DNA from: Persea americana
Lineage: Eukaryota; Streptophyta; Magnoliopsida; Laurales; Lauraceae
Reading direction: 5' to 3'
NCBI GenBank assembly: GCA_029852735.1
Contig: CM056813.1
Location: forward strand, 45,715,682 to 45,779,681
DNA: 64,000 nt
Part shown: piece after piece, positions 46,301 through 57,500 of the stretch
Position numbering within the stretch: position 1 is the first letter of the stretch
Layout of the letters: each line of letters opens with the position of its first letter
Notes under the pieces: generated by a model
Databases searched by the model: none
Told to the model about the DNA's origin: nothing
Seen by the model: the letters and a program-made list of their open reading frames with translations, nothing else
Made by a program: the position numbers and the translations under genes

Positions 46301-47615
46301 CACACACCAAGCAGTTGCTAAATGCCACCAAGTGGTTGGAAGTCGGATATCCATCCTCAAACCTTCGATCGGCGACTGGAGGGATCCGTTCATTGATTAC
46401 ATTATGTTCGGAATTCTACCTGAAGATCCAAAAGAGCGGGTAAGCATTCAAAGACGAGCCCCAAACTTTCATTTTGGATATTCCTTCAAAAATGCTTTAC
46501 AGAAAATCTTACAATGGAGTACTTCTACGCTGCTTGTCACAACAAGAGGCTGAAGAAACACTCAAAGAAGTGTATGCTAGTCTTTGTGGCACCCATCAGG
46601 TTGGTCCTAAGCTCTACGATCAAATAAAAAGGTTAGGTTATTATTTGCCTACTATGGTAGCTGACGCAATGCAATTTGCTAAACGCTGCCAACAATGCCA
46701 AATTCATGGAGATTATGTACACATGCCTCCAGAATGGCTATATCCTACAGCGATCTCATGGCCTTTTGAAGCCTGGAGTATGGACATCATAGGTCTTATC
46801 TCTCCCTCATCAAGCAAAGGTCATCGCTTCATCTTCGCCGCTACGGATTATTTCTCCAAGTGGTCAAAAGCATTTGCGTTCAGTGAAATGAAGAGCTCAT
46901 CAATCATTCAATTCTTGCGCACCAACATCATTTGTCACTTCGGCATACCTAAAAGATTCGTCCATGATAACGGACCATAGTTCCGAGATCATAAATTCTA
47001 CAGGTTTTGCGAGAAATACAAAATCCAAAGTTGTCATTCGACTTACTTTAATCCGGCATCGACTAGACTAGAAAAAACCTTCAACAAGACACTCTGCAAA
47101 ATTCTCAAGAAAATGGTCTTTAGTCACAAAAGAGACTGGAGCGACAAACTGCCTGGAGCTTTATGGCCCATCGAACCACCGTTCGAGGACAAACCCATAG
47201 CGCACCATGTTCCTTGGTCTATGGATGTGAAGCTGTTGTCCCTTTAGAATTACAAATTCCTTCCTTAAGGGTATCTCTACAAAATGACATGACGCAAGAA
47301 AGCAATGTCAAATTGAGCCTCCAAGAACTGGATAATCTCAATGAAAGACGGCTTGAAGCTCTACAAAGCGTTAAGCTTTACCAAGCACGCATGGCAGAAT
47401 CTTTCGACAAGAAGGTCAGGCAACGCGCCCACAAAAAGGGTGACTTGGTTCTTGCAGTAAAAAGACCAATGGTTTTTGCCCATAAATCCAAAGGCAAATT
47501 CGAGCTCGTCATCGACAAAATCTTCTCCAACGGCGCATATGCTCTTCTAAATATGGAGGGTGACAGATGTATGCTGCCCATCAACGGTAAGTTCTTGAAG
47601 TGGTACTACCCTTGA
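46301..47615 (+). pseudogene. Integrase of element A
   Basis: The zinc-binding HHCC domain ends AKRCQQCQIHGDYVHMPP (about 46678). The core has first Asp in SMDIIG (about 46780) and second Asp in VHDNGP (about 46963, followed by TAG). The catalytic Glu position reads Lys: NPASTRLEKTFNKTL near 47055, where B has LVEAFN. The C-terminal domain (RAHKKGDLVLAVKRPMVFAH, GDRCMLPINGKFLKWYY) ends at 47615. Frameshifts near 46500 and 47160. Inactive. Confidence 0.85.
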
Positions 47616-47949
47616 AGACTTTCTTTATCGGGTCAGAACAATGCCTACACGGCCAAAGCGTATTCCTAGGTACTTGCTCGTTAGACCCACTCCTTTTGAA
47701 ATTTTCATCTTTACGTTGAAATTTCTAAAAAAAAAAAAAAAAAAACTCTCAAAACAATGCTTACTTTCAATGTTTCATTGTTAAAAAACAAATCAAATCC
47801 AAAAACTCAAGTTTTGGAGCCTCTTCCCTAACTTGACCAAAATTTTCGGTCCTTAAACCCAAAATTCATGGTTTGAAACAAAAAAAAGGACCCAAGGATT
47901 TCCACTCTAGTACACCCCGACTTTTACCACCAAAAATGGTTTTTAAAAA
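47616..47949 (+). other. Start of the 3' untranslated region of element A
   Basis: It contains a poly-A run near 47728 and AT-rich sequence repeated in inverted form at about 59440-59800 in B. No ORF. Confidence 0.55.
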
Positions 47950-48390
47950 AACCGCGAGGAAGCGACGTTTAGTCGATGCCTGCAAAACCCAAAAATCAGA
48001 AGGATGCGAACCCCATTCGATACTTCCAAAACCTCAAAATCGCTAGGAAATGACACCTCGTCGATACTTGCAAAACTTTCAGAAAAAACCGTGGAGACGC
48101 AACGTTTCAGTTGATATCCACAACTCAAATTTCAAAACAAAAACAAAGGCTCGAAAAAACCTAAAATTTCAAAAATCATGGGGAAGCGACATTTCATCGA
48201 TACCCACAAAACAAAATTTTTTGAAAAAGCAGGGAGGCGACACTTAGTCGATACTTGCACCCAAATCCGCAAAGAGGCAACATTCCTTCGATACTCGCAA
48301 CCGAATGAGCAAGGAGGCGACATTCCATCGATACTTACAATACTATTCAGAAAGGAGGCGACTCTTAGTTGATACTTGCATTTTTGAAAA
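47950..48390 (+). repeat. Degenerate repeats: GAGGCGACATTCCATCGATACTTGCA-type units
   Basis: Around ten units at 30-45 bp spacing each carry GCGAC, a TCGATA core and a CAAA-like end, for example at 48185, 48235, 48275, 48316 and 48355. The inverted set lies at about 58935-59410. Non-coding. Confidence 0.7.
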
Positions 48391-48394
48391 CCAA

Positions 48395-49010
48395 AAACCC
48401 GGCTTTTATGCCAAAAACATGGCTTTCACGCCAAAAACCAAAAAAACCGGCTTTTATGTCAAACAAAACAAAACCTGGCTTTCATGCCAAAAAATCAAAA
48501 ATTTGGCTTCTGCGCCAACAAAACAAAACTTGGTTTTCAAAAAATTCGGCTTTCATGCCAAAAATCTGGCTTTCACGCCAAACAAAAAATAAAAAATTTT
48601 GACTCCTATGCCACAAAAATTAGCACTTGTGCCACAAAATTTTGGCTCCCATACCACAAAACCTGACTTTCATGCCGAGCAAAAACAAAATTTTGGCTCT
48701 CATGCCATAAAACCAAAACTTGGCTTTCACGCCAAAAAATTTGGCTTTCATGCAAAAAAATAAAAACCGGCTTCCATGCCACAAAATTTCGGCTCCCATG
48801 CCATAGAATCTGGCTTTCATGCCAAAAACAAAATTCTGGCTCTCATGCCATAAACCAAAATTTGGCTTTCGTGCCACAAACAAAACCATTTTGGCTCTCA
48901 TGCCACTAAAATTCAGCTTTCATGCCATTCCAAAATTCGGCTTTCACGCCATCTTAAAATTTGGCTTTCAAGCCAGGCTTTTGCCACAAAATCCGGCTTT
49001 CATGCCCAAA
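48395..49010 (+). repeat. Array of about two dozen GGCTTTCATGCC units
   Basis: Units of the form TGGCTTTCATGCCAAAA recur every 20-35 bp with small changes (TTTCAC, CTCTCA, CTCCCA, TTTTAT in the middle). Each is a short imperfect palindrome, GGC-N6-GCC. Open frames through the array (rich in Gly/Phe/His/Ala) are by-products. The same array, inverted, is at 58575-58925. Confidence 0.85.
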
Positions 49011-49236
49011 ACAACCATTTGACAATAGATTTTCACAAAATGACAAGCTTTTGATCAAATTTTCCAACAAACCATTCCCATTCAATTTTTACTTATTTTC
49101 ATCAAAAAGGATTTAAGTGAAACGAGGGAATCCAGAAAAAAAGAGGGTGCCAAAAAATGTTTATACATGGAGGTACCGAAGAAAAGAAGAAAAGAGTTTG
49201 TTACAAATCAAGAGCTCAATCTAACATGGTCTTCAA

Positions 49237-49890
49237 CTAAAGATTCAACCCTTCAAGCAGACTCTTGGCCTTAGCCTCTAAAGCTTTCAGGCTGCGCTTC
49301 TTCAAAATCTTTCCATAAAATGCGGCAGAACGCCGCGACCCATCATCAACACGAGGAAGCTCTTCCCAAAGAATTTTCCATCGCTCATATTCCTGAGTCT
49401 TGCTCCAAAGATTGCTATTAGCTTCTTCAACCTGGCTAATGGAGCCCCCTCTCTAGCTCGAGCTTCCACAATGGCAGTCCATTTGGCAGCAGCTTGTTCC
49501 TCCAAAAGATCAAGACGCTGCCTGGCCTTGATGACCTCCTTATCAAGACGATGCAGGTCCTGTGTCAGCTCAATGATAGCCAACTCGGTGACGTTCTTCT
49601 CTCGAACGAACTGCTTCCGAGTCCGCGAAATCTCATCTGCTTCAGATTTGACTTCGCTGGAAGGCTTAACGAACATTTCATTGAAGAAGTCACCATTTGG
49701 GAAGCTCTTGGTCTTAGTCCACTTGTTGCCCAAAGCGATGACTTCGTCAACAAAAGCATTGGCACTTGCAATGTCCAGACCGACCTCTTCGCTTTCAGAA
49801 AGAATGTCCTATACATGCATGCTTGATCATGCCGAAGCCAACCTCCAAGTAACCAGAAGAGAAAGTCTCGATCCAAGAACTCAAGATGCT
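49237..49890 (-). pseudogene. Antisense accessory gene of element A, C-terminal fragment
   Basis: Minus strand, opposite to A's pol. It matches residue for residue the C-terminal exon of the gene at 53599-58367: ETKSFPNGDFFNEMF versus KTKSFPNGDFFNEMF, and TELAIIELTQDLHRLDKEV. The segment 49470-49600 is heptad-like (coiled coil). A frameshift near 49440 and another near 49800 interrupt it. The stop (TAG) is at 49237-49239. It is cut at 49890 by the end of element B, directly inside the codons for ILSSW. Confidence 0.85.
49886..49890 (+). repeat. Candidate target duplication of element B, left copy (ATGCT)
   Basis: It is the five bases of element A flanking the B LTR end. The partner lies outside the window, so this is only inferred from the usual 5-bp duplication of gypsy elements. 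Confidence 0.35.
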
Positions 49891-52384
49891 TGATGGTCCC
49901 GGCTTCCTCTCTCGCCTACCTCCGCCCCGGGTCCGCTAGGGTGTGGCGGGGCAAAAAAAGGACAAAAGCTAGCATAAATATTTTTTTGTACAGGTATGCC
50001 AGATTTTCTAGTTTACTTTGAATTTGAAATGGTGATCCGGAGATTCACCTTCACAAGTAGAAAGGAAATCAAACTTTTTTCCAACTTTCCATCGCACATA
50101 TATTTTAAGAAAAGAGACAGATTTAGAATGCCGTGAGAGGCGATTTTCTTTAGTTTGCCGTGAAAGGCGGTTTTGTGCCGTAGAAGGCAATTTGGCCATG
50201 AAAGGCGATTTACAAATCTTATCAATAATGAAAGAAAAGAATTGTGATTTTTTTATCTTTTTAAAAAAATACAAAATACAATAGAAAAGTGAGAAAGAGG
50301 AATCTGACTTCTTAGGAGATTGTGGGGACTCGTTTAGATCGACGGTCGTGAGTCATGTATGGGCTCCGTCATCGTCCTTCAGATGAGAACAGTTAATGCT
50401 TTTGATTCACTTGGCTTGGCTTGCACCTCGGATTTTTAGAGGACAAAGACCGAGGGAAGGTCCTATGTCCAATAAAAAATTGGGTAGACGGGCTTAAAAG
50501 CCATATCTAGGCCACGTTGGATGGAAGAAGAGAGGAAACCTTGGGGGGGTGGCCCCCTAAGGGACTTCAATCACCTTGTAGTGTTTTCAGTAGAGTTTCT
50601 TCAGGACAAGAGAGCTTCTTTGCGGAGAGATTTCAAGGCAATTTGCAGAACTCTTCGGATGATTTTTTCGGACCCTTTCCCTTTGGAATGACCGCCTATT
50701 TATAGGCTTTTGGTAGCCATTAGGAAGGTTTATGGACATTAATGGCATTGATGCTCCACAATGGGAGGAGTTACAAGATTTAATTTCATAATTTTGTAAC
50801 TCCTTTTTCCTTGAATTTGATTGGCCGATGGAGAATAATGGGCATTTAATTGCCTTTAATCTCCATGATGATGTGGGTTTCATAATTAACTACCATGATT
50901 AAACTCCATAATGATAGGAGTTACATGGTTAATTGCCATGATTAATTGGACTTGTAACTCCCATTTGCTCGCTTCTGATTGGGTTGTCCAAAATAATGGG
51001 TTAATGACCGCAATAAGTTGTCACAAAAAGGTCATTTAACTTCATTAATTGGTCGTCAAGTCGCTTGAAGAGTCGCGGGCCGCGCCGTGTCTTTTTGAAT
51101 TCTTCTGGCGATGATCATCGATAGATTTCCATGTTGTTCGACATCAGATGACCGCGAAATTTCAGACATTGGTTGATACCAATGGGCCAGCAACATCTGT
51201 CCAGTTGATTTCACGATTGGTCGGGCAGAAAGTGTGCTTTCTTGGTCGGCCGGTTCGCAATTTCGGAGTGTCCGATGATGATCGAATGATTTCGATGGCG
51301 GATGCGTGATGTTGACGAAGATCGACGGCTATCATGCCTCGAAAATCAGATTTTAAGAAAATCACAGGGGCCAAACATCGCGACACGTAAAAAATACCCG
51401 AAAAAGTGGGTTTCCGAGCGAAAGTTGGCGGCTTGGATCCCTATTGTCGCCGTTCAGTCGCCGTTTCTCGGCTGTTTTTCGGGCTTTTTTTGCTTCTTTT
51501 TTCTCCTATATTTTTCTTGACATTTCTCCTCATTTATAGGCTTGATTCCTCTGAAAAAAAACCTATCGAGAAGCCGTGCAAATGAGAGCACAAAGTTTCC
51601 TATTTTTGGAAAAGCCGAAGACTTTGTAGCCGATTTTCCGCCAAGAGTTGAAATTAGGTCAAACGATGTCGGAATGACCTGAAATTTGAGGAGAAGCTTC
51701 CTGATGCTAAACTTAATTTCACCGCGCGGAAGATGTGGAGCTTTGATGTACGGTCAACCGATGCCCGATTGACCTGAAATTTGACAAGGAGCCTATTGGA
51801 GTCATTTTGAGATGATCCATTAACTCTTATTTGGATGCCATGGTCTCGGGGAGCGCTGTTGCCGGTAGGCTTGATTTTGTTTCCGGGAGTCAAAGCTGGG
51901 TCAAACGTTGTCGGAATGACCTGAAATTTGACGTGCACCCCTTTGGAAGTATGTAGAAGCTACCCATGTGCTTTGTTTGTTGAGTGGCAGCATCGGTGGT
52001 TCTCGCCGCCGAAAGGCTTGATTTCGCCATCCGAGCGTTGATGGATGGTCAAACGGTGTCGGTTTGACTTGAAATTTGACGTGGAGTCTTTTGGCGGTAT
52101 TTTGAGATCATTCATAGGCTTTGATCGAAGAGTTGATATCTTCAACACTGTTGCCGCCTAGAGTACCTGCTCAGCTGTTGGAGGAGTGATGTTAGGCCAA
52201 ACGGTGTTGAAATGACCCGAAACTTCATGTGTACCCTTCTTTTGGCTATTTTGAAGGATCTTGCATTTTTTGTTTGATTCTGACAAGATCTAATGCTTGA
52301 AGCAGCTTTGCCTGTTTGTAGTAGGATGCGGGTCCATATAGCTTTTGATGTTGAGGAGGTAAAGTGACATTTTTTGTGTCAACA
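49891..52384 (-). repeat. 3' LTR of element B
   Basis: It is 2,494 bp on the minus strand, from TGTTGACAC (52384) to CCATCA (49891). It matches the split LTR of A over its whole length, including TATAAATAGG near 50700 and the CGTGAAAGGCG repeats at 50130-50215. It has no copia insertion, so it serves as the empty-site control for element C. Confidence 0.88.
50696..50705 (-). promoter_or_regulatory. TATA box of element B 3' LTR
   Basis: CCTATTTATAGG on the plus strand gives TATAAATAGG on the minus strand, at the position equivalent to 36725 in A. Confidence 0.55.
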
Positions 52385-52400
52385 AATGCCCCCTCGAGGT
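52385..52400 (-). promoter_or_regulatory. Polypurine tract of element B
   Basis: On the minus strand CGAGGGGGCATT lies directly before the LTR start TGTTGACAC. It is short but G-rich, as expected for a gypsy PPT. Confidence 0.6.
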
Positions 52401-52620
52401 ACAGCGACAAATTGCATAGCTTTTGCAGTTGATGTGCCTCGAAGAAAACTTTGAAAGAGAGCTTCTGACTTGACCAAAAGACTCTGAGCATTTTTCTTTT
52501 GATAGAATAGCCTTTTGAGTTTCCAAGGGGATTTTATGGCAGTGAGAGAGATCACGTACCATCTCAAGGCAAAATTTTGAAAATGACATTTGGATTAAGT
52601 TTTTGGGTTTTGGATTTTTC

Positions 52621-52870
52621 TTTTTGACCTTGTGAACCTAAAGGCTTTATGTGGCGCATCAGGCGGTCAAGAAAGGTTTTTGGTTTTTGACCTTGTGACC
52701 TAACAAGCTATATGTGGCAGGTTAGGGGGTCGGATTTTGGATTTTGATTTTTGGTCCTATGACCTAACAAGCTGTATGTGGCAAGTAAGGGGACCGTGAT
52801 TTGGTTTTTGGTTTTGGCCTTGTGACCCAACAAGCATTATGTGGCAACTTAGGGGACCATGGTTTGGTTT
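52621..52870 (+). repeat. Four tandem copies of a 63-bp repeat
   Basis: Starts lie near 52626, 52689, 52753 and 52816. Each has a core like CTTGTGACCTAACAAGC, then TATGTGGCA and a GATTTTGG/GGTTTTTGG stretch. It is between the PPT and the antisense gene's promoter. Confidence 0.85.
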
Positions 52871-53184
52871 TTGGTCACTCTTTGGGACATTTTTGGGTCC
52901 ATTGGAGTGGTTTGGGTTTTTGTGGAATGTCAATTTCAAGGTTTTGGCTTAATTTGGTTCATGAGGTGGGACAGTTTGGATTTTTTGAAACTCATGAGGC
53001 TTGATTTTTTTTGTATGGTCCAATCAACTCAAAAGAGGCATGGAACCATTTCTGTATTTGGTAAGAGGGATTTTGATTAAAAGCCACTTTTAGTGCCTAG
53101 GTGGTCAAACCTGGCTCATGTAGGCTAGCCCATGGGACCTTAAGCTTTAAAGATGGCTTAGATCTCATGTGGTGTCATTTTTGT

Positions 53185-53402
53185 GAAGAATATCTAAAAA
53201 TATCTCTTTTTGGTAGAGAATATCTAAAAATATTCTTACTTGGAGAGAATCTCTCAAGTTTCCTTGATTTTAGGAGAGATTATCTCAAAGCATCTTTCTT
53301 TGGGAGAAAATTTCTTATAATCCCTCTTTTTTTGGAGAGAATTTCTCAAAGGATCTCCTCATTGGGAAGAAATATCTCAAGATCCCTTTCTTTTGGGAAG
53401 GT
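53185..53402 (+). repeat. About seven tandem copies of a 28-31-bp repeat
   Basis: Units begin AGAGAATATCTAAAAATAT or AGAGAATCTCTCAAG and end TTTGGG or TTTTGG. They stop about 65 bp before the TATA box of the antisense gene, so they could act as its upstream control region; that is speculation. Confidence 0.8.
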
Positions 53403-53464
53403 TGCTAATTTTTAGCACTTACCTCCTTTCTTTTCTCCTTCTTTCCTCTTTTCGTTTGCTCTCC

Positions 53465-53474
53465 CTTATAAAAG
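53465..53474 (+). promoter_or_regulatory. TATA box of the antisense accessory gene
   Basis: TTATAAAAGC sits about 130 bp before the start codon at 53599, with a CT-rich stretch between. The position fits a start site near 53495 and a leader of about 100 nt. It lies within element B but outside its LTR, and points opposite to the element. Confidence 0.6.
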
Positions 53475-53608
53475 CAAGGAGGTTCGATCTCTTGTTGCTA
53501 TTGCTCTTTTTTGCAAAAAATCTTCAAGAGTGCTCCAAGATCAAGAACTCTTCTTCTTCTTCAAGGATCGCCAAGCCCTTTCTTCTTCTTCTCCATCAAT
53601 GGCTTCAA

Positions 53609-54517
53609 GTAAGTTTCTTTTTTTTCTTAAGAAACCCCATGTAGAAGTCGAAAAAAGTTTTCTTTCTTTCCTTTTCTTTTCTTTTCTTTTTCTTTTTCTT
53701 TCTTTTTTTTTTCTTCTTTTTTACGTGCTTTCTCTTTCCTTTTTTTTCACACGTTTTTTCTTTCTTCTTTTTTTTTCTTTCTTTCTTCCCTTTTTTTCTT
53801 TCTTTTTTTTTTTCTTTTTCTTTCTTTCACGGTTTCTCTTTTTTTCTCTTTTTTTTTTTTACCGTGCGTATTTTTCTTCTTCTTTTTTCTTTCTTTTTTT
53901 TTCTTTTCTTTCGTGACCGTACGGGCAAGGCCGTACGATCATGGTCATACGGCCACGTGGCCTGTGGGCTTTTTTTTTTGTTTTTTTGAAAATAGATTCT
54001 CTTTTTCTCTTTTTCCTTCTTTCTTTCCCAGATTTCGAGATGCGCATGCATGACTACTTTTTTTCTATGCATTTTTCCTCTCTTTTTTTATAAAAAAATA
54101 AAAAAAATGGAATTGGAAGGATGATAGTGCACACATGGAAATCTTTTGCAAGTCTTGGGATTTGGAGCTCACAGCAATGTTGAGCCCTTTCTTGGTCTTG
54201 CGGGGATTTTTGAGGAGCTTTGCAAGTTTTGGATTCTGGAGCTAGCAGCAATGTTGAGCCTTTTTCCAATGTTGTAGAAGTTTGATAAGGCTGGCTTGAT
54301 CTCGCAGCAATGTTCGAGTTCGAGCTTTCTTTGATAATTCTCCAATGACTATGAGCTCGCAGCGATGTTGAGCTCATTTCCAAGCTCCCTATTTCTTTCG
54401 GAGTATTTCCCCTTTTCTTCGGAATTATCCTGGAACCATGCCAAAATTTCGCTAGAATTTGTTTAGCAAAATTTTTTCATTTTGATGATTGATTTTATCT
54501 TCTTCCATTCTTTGCAG
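53609..54517 (+). other. Intron 1 of the antisense accessory gene
   Basis: It runs from donor CAA|GTAAGT to acceptor TTTGCAG|GT. The first 320 bp are almost pure T/C with TTTC runs. A GGCCGTACGATCATGG segment with repeated CGTACG lies near 53930. Four diverged copies of a 70-80-bp unit (AGCAATGTTGAGCC core) lie at 54150-54385. Confidence 0.65.
54145..54385 (+). repeat. Four diverged tandem copies around GCAGCAATGTTGAGCC
   Basis: The core GGAGCTCACAGCAATGTTGAG (near 54160) recurs near 54240, 54305 and 54355 with changes. Spacing is 50-80 bp. It lies inside intron 1. Confidence 0.65.
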
Positions 54518-57500
54518 GTAGTTCCTCCAGAACGAACAAGGGTAAGGAGCCTGTCTCTGATGCACCTCGCCGTTCTACCAGATCTTCTAATGTGGCCATA
54601 CAGCAAGCCTGGGAGAAGGTCCAGTATGTTGAAAGGAACTTGGAAGAGTGTGACTCGCTCAACCGAGATAAGATGAGGCAACGTTTGATCGCCCTCAAAG
54701 ATGAGGAGTTTTATAGGATTATGGTAAGCAACCGTCCTTGGGTCACAGACGATCAGAGCATTGTGCCCAAGCCTACCTTCTTCTTTGGTGATGCAGTCCC
54801 TGACGACTTAACATACCAAAGGAGATGTTTTCAGTTCTCTTACACGGCTGATGGTGAGAAGAGAACTGTTTCTACCCGGTCGACCTTCGATCAGACTATC
54901 TCGATCAGGAGCCTTTCTCCCACATGCTCAAAGAGGGAAGATCCTCCAAACTAAGTGAAGAGGACTAGCGTGATCAAGACCGGGGTTTTCGTTGGCAGCC
55001 CTTCTGGTTATACAGAGAAGTTGCCTGCCCGTATGGACATTTTGATGCCGGCTTGCGACTACCAAGGTTTAGATCATCCTTCGGTCGATTTGAGACCGGT
55101 GGGCCTTGGTATTTTCAAGGGCGATGGCACCAATTGGGTGAAGCCTTTTCGACTTCATGGCCGTTTCAATGCTGACTCGAGCTGGGAGTCGTGGACTGAT
55201 CACATCCTGCAGGTCGGCGGTGCCATTCTGAAGGAGGCCGAGATTTTTGATGCGGTTCGTGCTTTTCGGCAAACCATGGTTTTCTCCAATGAAGCCTTCA
55301 TGGCCTTGCTTGAGTAGTTCCTTCCACAAACCAACACCTCATTGTCACGAACGGTGAGATTGGTTTTTCTTTAAAGGAATTGAGCGTCATCACCGGGCTG
55401 CCTATCCTCGACAAACTCTATAAGGAGTTCGTGCCTATCGACAGCGTCCTTGAGGAGCAGTTTGAGGAGTTCAGGCTTTTGTACTTTCAGCTCGTCACCT
55501 TCTACGACTTTTTGAAGGAGAAGGAGGGCTCGAAAGTCCGGTGTAGTAGTTGGAAGAGTGGTAGCTCCTTGTCTTCCAACTCCTTTGACAGCGGGGAGTC
55601 TTCTGAGAGTATGACCCAGGAAGCCAGGGCTAAGAACTCGGATTTGAAGAAGATCTCCGCCATGCGAGAAAATTTGAAGGAATTCTTCGCAAACATAGAT
55701 GCCGTTCATTCTAACATTGTGCTGCGGAGAGATCTCACTGTTTACCTCACTTATTGGCTGGGTGAGGCTATTTTTGCTGGAGGAGATGGAACGAACATCA
55801 AGCCGCACTGCATTTTTTCGGCTTGTCAGATGGCGATCGGAGAACAGCTTGCTTTGGTGCCTGCTCTGTACTCTTATTTGTGCACAAAACTGCAGGCTGT
55901 TGCTTTCCTGGTTCGGCTTGGGCTTCCCATGAACAGGGTATTTTCAGCCCATATCCTTTATTCGTGGTATGTATACCACTGTCTTGGTTTCCATCGATTG
56001 GGTGCTGCACAGGATGATGACCCTTTTATGATTCGGTTGGCTAGAGGGAAGCTTGTTTTCGAATCTCTTTTATCTGCCCGTTTGAGGATCCGACGATTCT
56101 GGGACGTCGAGATGGGGCAGTCTTCAGTGAAGCTTTCTCCGGGCTTGCGGAAGAAGGCTTTTGATTTTGGTTTCTCCCGTAATTCGACCAGGGCAGGGTC
56201 GGGGAGGCACTATTCTTTAATCAACGCAGAGAAAGCTTGGCTTTTTAACATACGTGTCGGCACGATGGTGTACCGTAGACATCTTTTCGTCGACATCCAG
56301 CCGTATGTTCCTTCGCGTTTTGCCTTGCAGTTGGGCTTCTCCTAAGGCGTTGTTGGAGCGCCTTTGAGCAAGGTGAAGCGATTTGGAGGTCTACAGGACA
56401 GGAGGAATGCATGGGCTTTTTATAGCGCAGAAGACACTACCGCTATAATTCCTTATCCTTAGTTGCCCACCCTCCGGACCGCTGGCTTCACGAAGTGGTT
56501 CGTGGAGAGCTTCTCGGTGTACCGGGGGCTTTTCAAGAAGGAGCTCGATGTAAAGCAGTCTTCTGGGAAGGGTCTTGGGAAATCAGATGGCCTCCGCCGA
56601 GAGGAGGTTCTGGCTTTCCTTTCAGGTGAAAAGCACAAAATAGGCTTTCTCAAGGATCAGGACGTCATCAGATCGGGAGCTGCACAAGAGATACCTGGTG
56701 AGGTCTTGGAACAGCTTGTAGAGGAGGAGACTGAGGTCGCTGCTTGGATACAAGCAGAGCGAGCAAAGGCTTCCATGGAGTCTACTGGCAAGGGCAAACC
56801 ATCCAGTGAGGACTCTAGCGAGAGCCAAATTTTGATGGTGGGGCGAGTACTTCCAGCAATTCGTCCCATAAAAGCAAGAGGAGAAGAGGACAGCGCCGAA
56901 GTAAGAGACGGCACGAAAACTCTCCTGATCTGGAAGTCCCTTCCACCATTGCTGAGGAAGCATCAGGGGATGACGATGAGCCTCTAGAGAAGAGGAGCCG
57001 AGGAGAAAAGATCAGTAGGGATGGTATGACCCTTCTTCTCTCTTTTTCCGCTTCTTTCTTTTATGAGGCATTTGTTTTGATCTATTGCTTTCTTTCTTTT
57101 GGAAGAAGATGATGATTTGATGATACCTGAGGTTCCGGCCGATGAGGCGGTGACAGATCAAATCGTGGCATCTGAGGAGGAACCTAGAGACTCTGAAATA
57201 GATCCAGAATCTCCACCTGGTATGATTTCTTTTTTCTTTTTGTTTTTCTTTATCACCACTTGTTGTTATATATATATTTTGTTTTCTTGCCAGAGGATTC
57301 CGAAGACTTTGAGCCATCCATGGATGCAACTTTTGACGATGCTTCGGATGAGCTCATGAAGGTAGAAAGCATTCCACTGGTCGTCGAAAAAGGTATATAG
57401 TAATAGTCTTGATATTTGATTTTTGACAAGATCATATTCATACCTTTTTCATCTTTCATTGGCAGGTTGTGAAACGACAGAAGGAGTTCCTCTATCATTC

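Noticed and set aside
48395..49010. Regularly spaced repeats resembling a CRISPR array
   Set aside because: Units are degenerate and spacers short and similar to each other; plant nuclear context; no cas genes. They are simple repeats in a retroelement 3' region.
53530..53916. Phe/Ser/Leu-rich open frame of 128 codons
   Set aside because: It falls in the T/C tract at the start of intron 1 of the antisense gene; low complexity only.
54054..54383. 109-codon minus-strand frame
   Set aside because: It covers the repeated AGCAATGTTGAG units of intron 1; the apparent protein repeats follow the DNA repeats.
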